Source: Cyathus striatus (taxonomy: Eukaryota > Basidiomycota > Agaricomycetes > Agaricales > Nidulariaceae). From it: DNA of 64,000 nt. The notes beneath the pieces were generated by a model, which had not been told where the DNA came from, made no database searches, and saw only the letters and a program-made list of their open reading frames with translations. A program made the position numbers and the translations under genes. Shown in pieces: positions 59,360-64,000 of this stretch (positions are counted from its first letter, which is position 1; every line of letters starts with the position of its first letter). Where the stretch lies: positions 6,014,001-6,078,000 of the forward strand of contig JAOVFP010000001.1 of NCBI GenBank assembly GCA_025738555.1, in the 5' to 3' direction.

Positions 59360-60560
59360 GTGACAAATGTGACATGTGACGCGCTTCCAAAGCATGACAA
59401 ACGCATTAAAGCGTGACAAACGCGTTAAAGCGTGACATATGTGACGAGTGTGATGCGCGGGAAATATGTGAAGCGCGGGAATGATGTGAAGCGCGGGAAA
59501 TATGTGAAGCGCAGGAATGATGTGAAGCGCGGGAATGATGTGAAGCGCGGGAATGATGTGACAAATGTGACGCGCGCGGATGCGTGACAAATGTAATGTG
59601 CGGGAAATATGTGGAGCGCGGGAATGATGTGACAAGTGTGACACGTGTGATGCGCGAGAAATATATGGAGCACGTGAATGATGTGACAAATGTAATTCGT
59701 GGGAAATATGTGGAGCGCGGGAATGATGCGATAAACGTGACGCGCGTGGATGCGTGACAAATGTAATGCACGGGAAATATGTGAAGCGCGGGAATGATGT
59801 GACAAATGTAGTGCGCGGGAAGTATGTGGGGGGCGGGAATGATGTGACAAATCACCATTTATAATAGGCCTACAGTAGTAATATACACTTCAAACTAACC
59901 AATGATTGCATATGATCACCATTTATAATAGGCCTACAATAGTAATATACACTTCATATTAACCAATGATTGCATATGATCACCATTTATAATAGGTCTA
60001 TAATACTTCAAGTTAACCAATGATTGCATATGATCACCATTTATAATAGGCCTACAATAGTAATATACACTTCAAATTAACCAATGATTGCATATGATTA
60101 CCATTTATAATAGGTCTATAGTAGTAATATACACTTCAAGTTAACCAATGATTGCATATGATCACCATTTATAATAGCCTACAATAGTAATATACACTTC
60201 AAATTAACCAATGATTGCATATGATCACCATTTATAATAGCCTACAATAGCAATATACACTTCAAATTAATCAATGATTGCATATGATCACCATTTATAA
60301 TAGATCTACAGTAGTAATATACACTTCAAATTAACCAATGATTGCATATGATCACCATTTATAATAGTCTACAATAGTAATATACACTTCAAATTAACCA
60401 ATGATTGCATATGATCACCATTTATAATAGGCCTACAATAGCAATATACACTTCAAATTAACCAATGATTGCATATGATCACCATTTATAATAGGCCTAC
60501 AATAGTAATATACACTTCAAACTAACCAATGATTGCATATGATCACCATTTATAATTGTA
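59360..60560 (-). repeat. Right arm arrays of element 3
   Basis: 59360-59850: GCGCGGGAATGATGTGA and GCGCGGGAAATATGTG units, inverse of the left arm. 59880-60560: about ten 57-67 bp units with AACCAATGATTGCATATGAT and CACCATTTATAATAGGCCTA. Confidence 0.9.
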
Positions 60561-60663
60561 ATAGGCATATAGTAGTTACATTAGAAACAGGCAATCATGA
60601 GATAGATGATTGCCACAATCATAAAACACTACACTTTTATGATCATTCTGGCTAACACCACTC

Positions 60664-60937
60664 AAACAAGATACGTCACACATCACTATACATTGAGCGG
60701 CTAAGTCGTCGATTGGTTTCCAGAGATGATGTGCCGATGTGCCAATGCGTATGTAACACATTATGTAACTGTGACATTGTTTCCTATGTAAGCCTACCCC
60801 AGCTAAAAAAAAAATAGACCGTGCACCTGAACAGGCCCCGAGTACTTTTAGATAATACACTGCCAGAGGCTTGCACGTAGGCAAACTGTAAGCTCGTTTG
60901 TACTTAGACTGTAGTTCGGCCTGTAAGCAGACTAGAG
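60664..60937 (+). repeat. Segment B, copy 2
   Basis: Near-identical to 54901-55171; begins within two bases of the right terminus of element 3, which therefore appears inserted at or next to the start of this repeat. Confidence 0.9.
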
Positions 60938-60996
60938 TCACTATTGATCTAATGGTGATGAAGGTGTCATTTTGTTAAACTCAAATTTGACTGTTG
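60938..60996 (+). repeat. Segment A, copy 2
   Basis: Near-identical to 54742-54800 and fused without spacer to the end of segment B. Confidence 0.85.
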
Positions 60997-62184
60997 GCTG
61001 ACCGTGCATAATTTTGAGTAGTCTGAATTTGTATACAAGAAGTCTCATAGAGTACAATGAATAGTCAATCTAAGGTTCTCCAGAAGTCATCGCGTTGTCA
61101 TGTACTAGTCAAAGTCTTAAAGCAAAATCCCAATGTAAGCATGTGTACTTAGAAGGGGCAAAATAATGGGTGGGGGTGTCATAGGGAGGAAGTTTGCACC
61201 ACTTGGGATAACCTGGTCTTATACATATAGGCATGAACGTGAAGCAGAAGAAATTGGAACATACAATGTGAACAGACTGACAGCAGCATCTCCCATCACC
61301 ATCTCAACCTGTCTAACTTTGCCGAGAATCCGACGCCTATGAGATTGTAGGTGGTATACACGGTGATGAGTTGGTCTTGATGAGGTTGTCCTGCAGCCTA
61401 AATTGAGGGCTTGTAGAGGAAGGGACACACAGGGTGGGGGGGAGGAAACGAGTGGGAGAAAGGCCTCTAAGGCGAAGAGAGGGAAAGGGCGTCAGCTGCT
61501 GAAGTTCTGCTCAGTATAAGTATATTTAGTGGATCTGGAGTTTCAAATGACTTGTTTACATATGTAAGCTAAGTACTTAGCTAGTTTTAGATCGGAACCA
61601 AAGGCTCGGCCCTCCAAATATGTAGTGCAACTTAGCGAAATTACTCTTGCACTCTTGAGTCGACTCTTAGATACAGTTACGCATACATACATATGTACAT
61701 AACATAATTACTTGGCATCACAGATCAGATTTCGATGTTTTTGTGCAGAGTTTACATTTGCATATATTTAATATGCTGTTACTTCAATATTAGTTTTCTA
61801 TTGCTTTGCAAGTGTAGGTGATACATAGGAAAGACTCATCGAAGGTGAACATAGTACACTTATGTTTAATCACACAATAATGGACAAAAGTCAAACTAAA
61901 GGGACTGAAAGCTTACTCCAAATAGCGGCGTGAAACAGGCTATATTGACTAAATCACTACCCTTGTCGGATTAATATCTGACTATTTACAGACTTTTGAC
62001 AAGTAAGCGACTGTGGGTTGGCTGGCTTCTGGGTGGTTGTCATCAGGTAGATGATTACGTCTGACCAGTGTCTGACTGAGTGTTTTTACTGAGTGTCACC
62101 ATTCATATCCCGGGTTCGATTGTTATTTTGTGCATCCATTCTTGCATGCATTTCTCAGTGAGTTGAAGATCGCTTAAAATTTCC

Positions 62185-62212
62185 ACTAACTTTAGTTAGT
62201 AGGGTTATAGGG
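62185..62212. repeat. Palindromic motif copy 3
   Basis: ACTAACTTTAGTTAGTAGGGTTATAGGG; the first 14 bases form a hairpin. Nearly the same block recurs 312 bp downstream in the same orientation. Confidence 0.55.
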
Positions 62213-62496
62213 CTTGAGCTTGAATTTTCTTGACAGTAAATTATAATACATGTGTTCTTGTTTGAATTCTCGGCAGTTCACATTCTCTCTTGTTCAGCTT
62301 CATTCAGGTCTGTGAGGTCAATCTCTGCGGCCTGCATGGCAATTATAATAAATTTTGTACATACTAAGTATGCATGACATTTCTCACAGGTTTTATGCTC
62401 ATGTTGACTATTAGTATAAGTGAATCTACTTATTCGTAAGTTCTTTCCTTACTTGCATATAGTTTCTGGCGATAGCCAGCCTTATTTGTTATTCCC

Positions 62497-62524
62497 ACTA
62501 ACTTTAGTTGGTAGGGTTATAGGG
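62497..62524. repeat. Palindromic motif copy 4
   Basis: ACTAACTTTAGTTGGTAGGGTTATAGGG, direct repeat of copy 3; both continue with GGCTYGRGCTY and a GGCAGTA-like tail. Confidence 0.55.
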
Positions 62525-64000
62525 CTCGGGCTCCAATATTTTTTGGCAGTACAGTATACAACCATCAAATGTGACACTATCACTTCACATGACAATTTTT
62601 CTCATTTTGCTTATCCTGATCCCAAATCTACACCAATTACACCAATTCTTTTTGAATCGCAAGGAATAGCATACTATTAAAATGTTACAGGAAGTAGCTA
62701 TTCAAAATATTTATATTCCAAAGAATTATATGCAAAACAAAATGGGGAGTTTGGATAATTTAGTGAATTTCAAAAATTCTGTGGCTTGTATTGCTGTTAA
62801 AAATCAGGAATAATCACTCTTATAGTATATAGTTGTTGAGGAAAAGCACTAATCTACATTTTCTATTATTCTTATCGAGCTGTGTGTGTCATATCTTTAT
62901 AGAATTATAGATTCTGTGATATTCACTGTCTTGCAAGACATCAAAACTTTATTTATAAACTGATCCGGGACTTCGGCACTACTAATTTTGAATAGTTTTG
63001 TAATAAATAATTGACTGTCACGCCATGTGGTACCGATCAAAATCCATTCCCATCCACCATTTTGTATATTTGACCAACTTCCCTTCATCCAATGCATTAA
63101 ATATTTTACAGTAGAGTTAATGAAGTACTACGCTATCTGCCTATACATCATTTGTAAAAATTGGAGGAGGGAACAAAGAGTTATGATGACATCATGTTTT
63201 TTCTGTCATGTTTGATGGTTGTATACTGTACATCACATTTTGTTTGCACCTGTTAAATATTTCGGCTTTTCAGCTGCTCCTTTGTTCTTTGTTTATTTAG
63301 TTAACCTCTACATTCATGCTCGTGAACTCCTCTTATCTTTTCGGGAGCACTGCTTCAGCAGTTGGTATCAATTCCCGTTCATATTTATATACAGTGTTGG
63401 GGTGTTCCTTGACACACGGACACTCCTTGACACACTTTCACAGATTTTATTCTCCAGCCTCGTATTATTGTTGTATTGCTTTGAAAATTCGCATAAGTAC
63501 TAATATACATACTATTTTATAGAAAACAAATTTTAGAGTGTATATAAGAGAAGGTGAGGAAGCTAAGGCAGGATTACTGCAAAGTCAGGAGAAATTGTAA
63601 GCTTTTCCTCTTTTATTTGCCACTTTAAGAGCTTCTATGCCATTCTTACATTTTGAAAATTTTGTGTTAGTAAATAGAATATATAAAGCAACTTTCTTCC
63701 AAATTACAACTCAATAGACATATAAATGCGGTGACAAAAAAAGATACAAAGATAAATCGTGCAAAAGTGTGTCCCGCGTGTGACAAATGCGAATCACACG
63801 CTCTTGATCCCACTTAAAATAGCTGGTGTGAGCTAATGTGACACATGTGACACTACTGTGTCAAGTTCTGTTTGCAACCCAAAAGTGATTCTCTCATTAA
63901 TCCAACTTCTACGCTACATTCTACATCTATACCTATGTTTAAACTTTGTATTTTGCATCCCAATATGTTCTAGAGTATTTATATCAACTTTTTATAGGTG

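Larger units (their letters stand above)
57821..60662. mobile_element. Inverted-arm element 3 (left end truncated)
   Basis: The right arm ends GGCTAACACCACT at 60662, whose reverse complement AGTGGTGTTAGCC matches the tip of element 1. It has about ten outer units (59880-60560) and a CpG-rich inner array (59360-59850). The left arm starts inside the first outer unit (57821) and then has the inverted inner array (57890-58330). The middle (58.4-59.25 kb) is AT-rich without genes. Conserved CCCGCGC units indicate it is younger than element 1. Right boundary supported by comparison with the uninterrupted repeat at 54.9 kb. Confidence 0.7.
60997..64000. other. Gene-free region with two hairpin-motif copies
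   Basis: No supported gene. ORFs up to 94 codons lack motifs. Contains the hairpin motif copies listed separately, a purine-rich stretch at 61430-61490 and a small cluster of GTGACA motifs at 63750-63870 that may be the edge of another array-type element. Confidence 0.4.

Overview
The window looks like accessory, transposon-rich DNA from a filamentous basidiomycete, most likely an agaricomycete. The evidence is: short GT-AG introns of about 47-62 nt; a NACHT-WD40 receptor; a partial MLKL-like helical module; a KDZ-type transposase with CxC5/CxC6-like cysteine clusters; an Spt5-like gene of the kind multiplied in such fungi; and remnants of hAT, gypsy and copia elements. No rRNA, CRISPR array or bacterial-type operon is visible.

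Layout. 1-8.6 kb is ordinary CpG-containing DNA: a small three-exon gene for a helical MLKL-NTD-like module (minus), a tRNA-Leu(AAG) with a 24-nt hairpin intron (minus), one intact unknown serine-rich gene (plus) and decayed coding debris. 8.6-13 kb holds the best gene, an intact two-exon NLR of about 1414 aa with 14 almost identical 43-residue WD40 repeats. CpG is abundant in its promoter and first 150 coding bases, then almost disappears.

13-29.3 kb is a CpG-poor block of repeats. It holds a 3.5-kb element with kilobase-long inverted arms, a tandem 300-bp satellite, a satellite-cored element, a decayed KDZ element, a hAT transposase gene cut by the KDZ terminus, and a 170-bp tandem repeat. 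29.3-39 kb holds two more non-autonomous inverted-arm elements (32.55-34.56 kb and 34.6-38.4 kb).

39-57.8 kb is a minus-strand graveyard: an acidic small gene, an Spt5-like gene, gypsy and copia pieces, a frameshifted unknown gene and a seven-exon unknown gene. 57.8-60.66 kb is a third inverted-arm element that abuts and apparently truncates that seven-exon gene. 60.7-64 kb has no convincing gene.

Common threads. (1) Many in-frame stops in otherwise readable frames are TGA where CGA would restore arginine, a signature of CpG decay that fits cytosine methylation of repeats. The NLR lies in the same CpG-poor state but stays open. (2) Three inverted-arm elements share a two-tier design: a terminal AGTG..TTAGC-like tip, an outer array of TGATCA palindromes, then a long inner array built on GTCACA. 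This looks like a family of non-autonomous DNA transposons with greatly expanded subterminal arrays and no encoded protein. Homology calls here are from pattern recognition and no database was searched.
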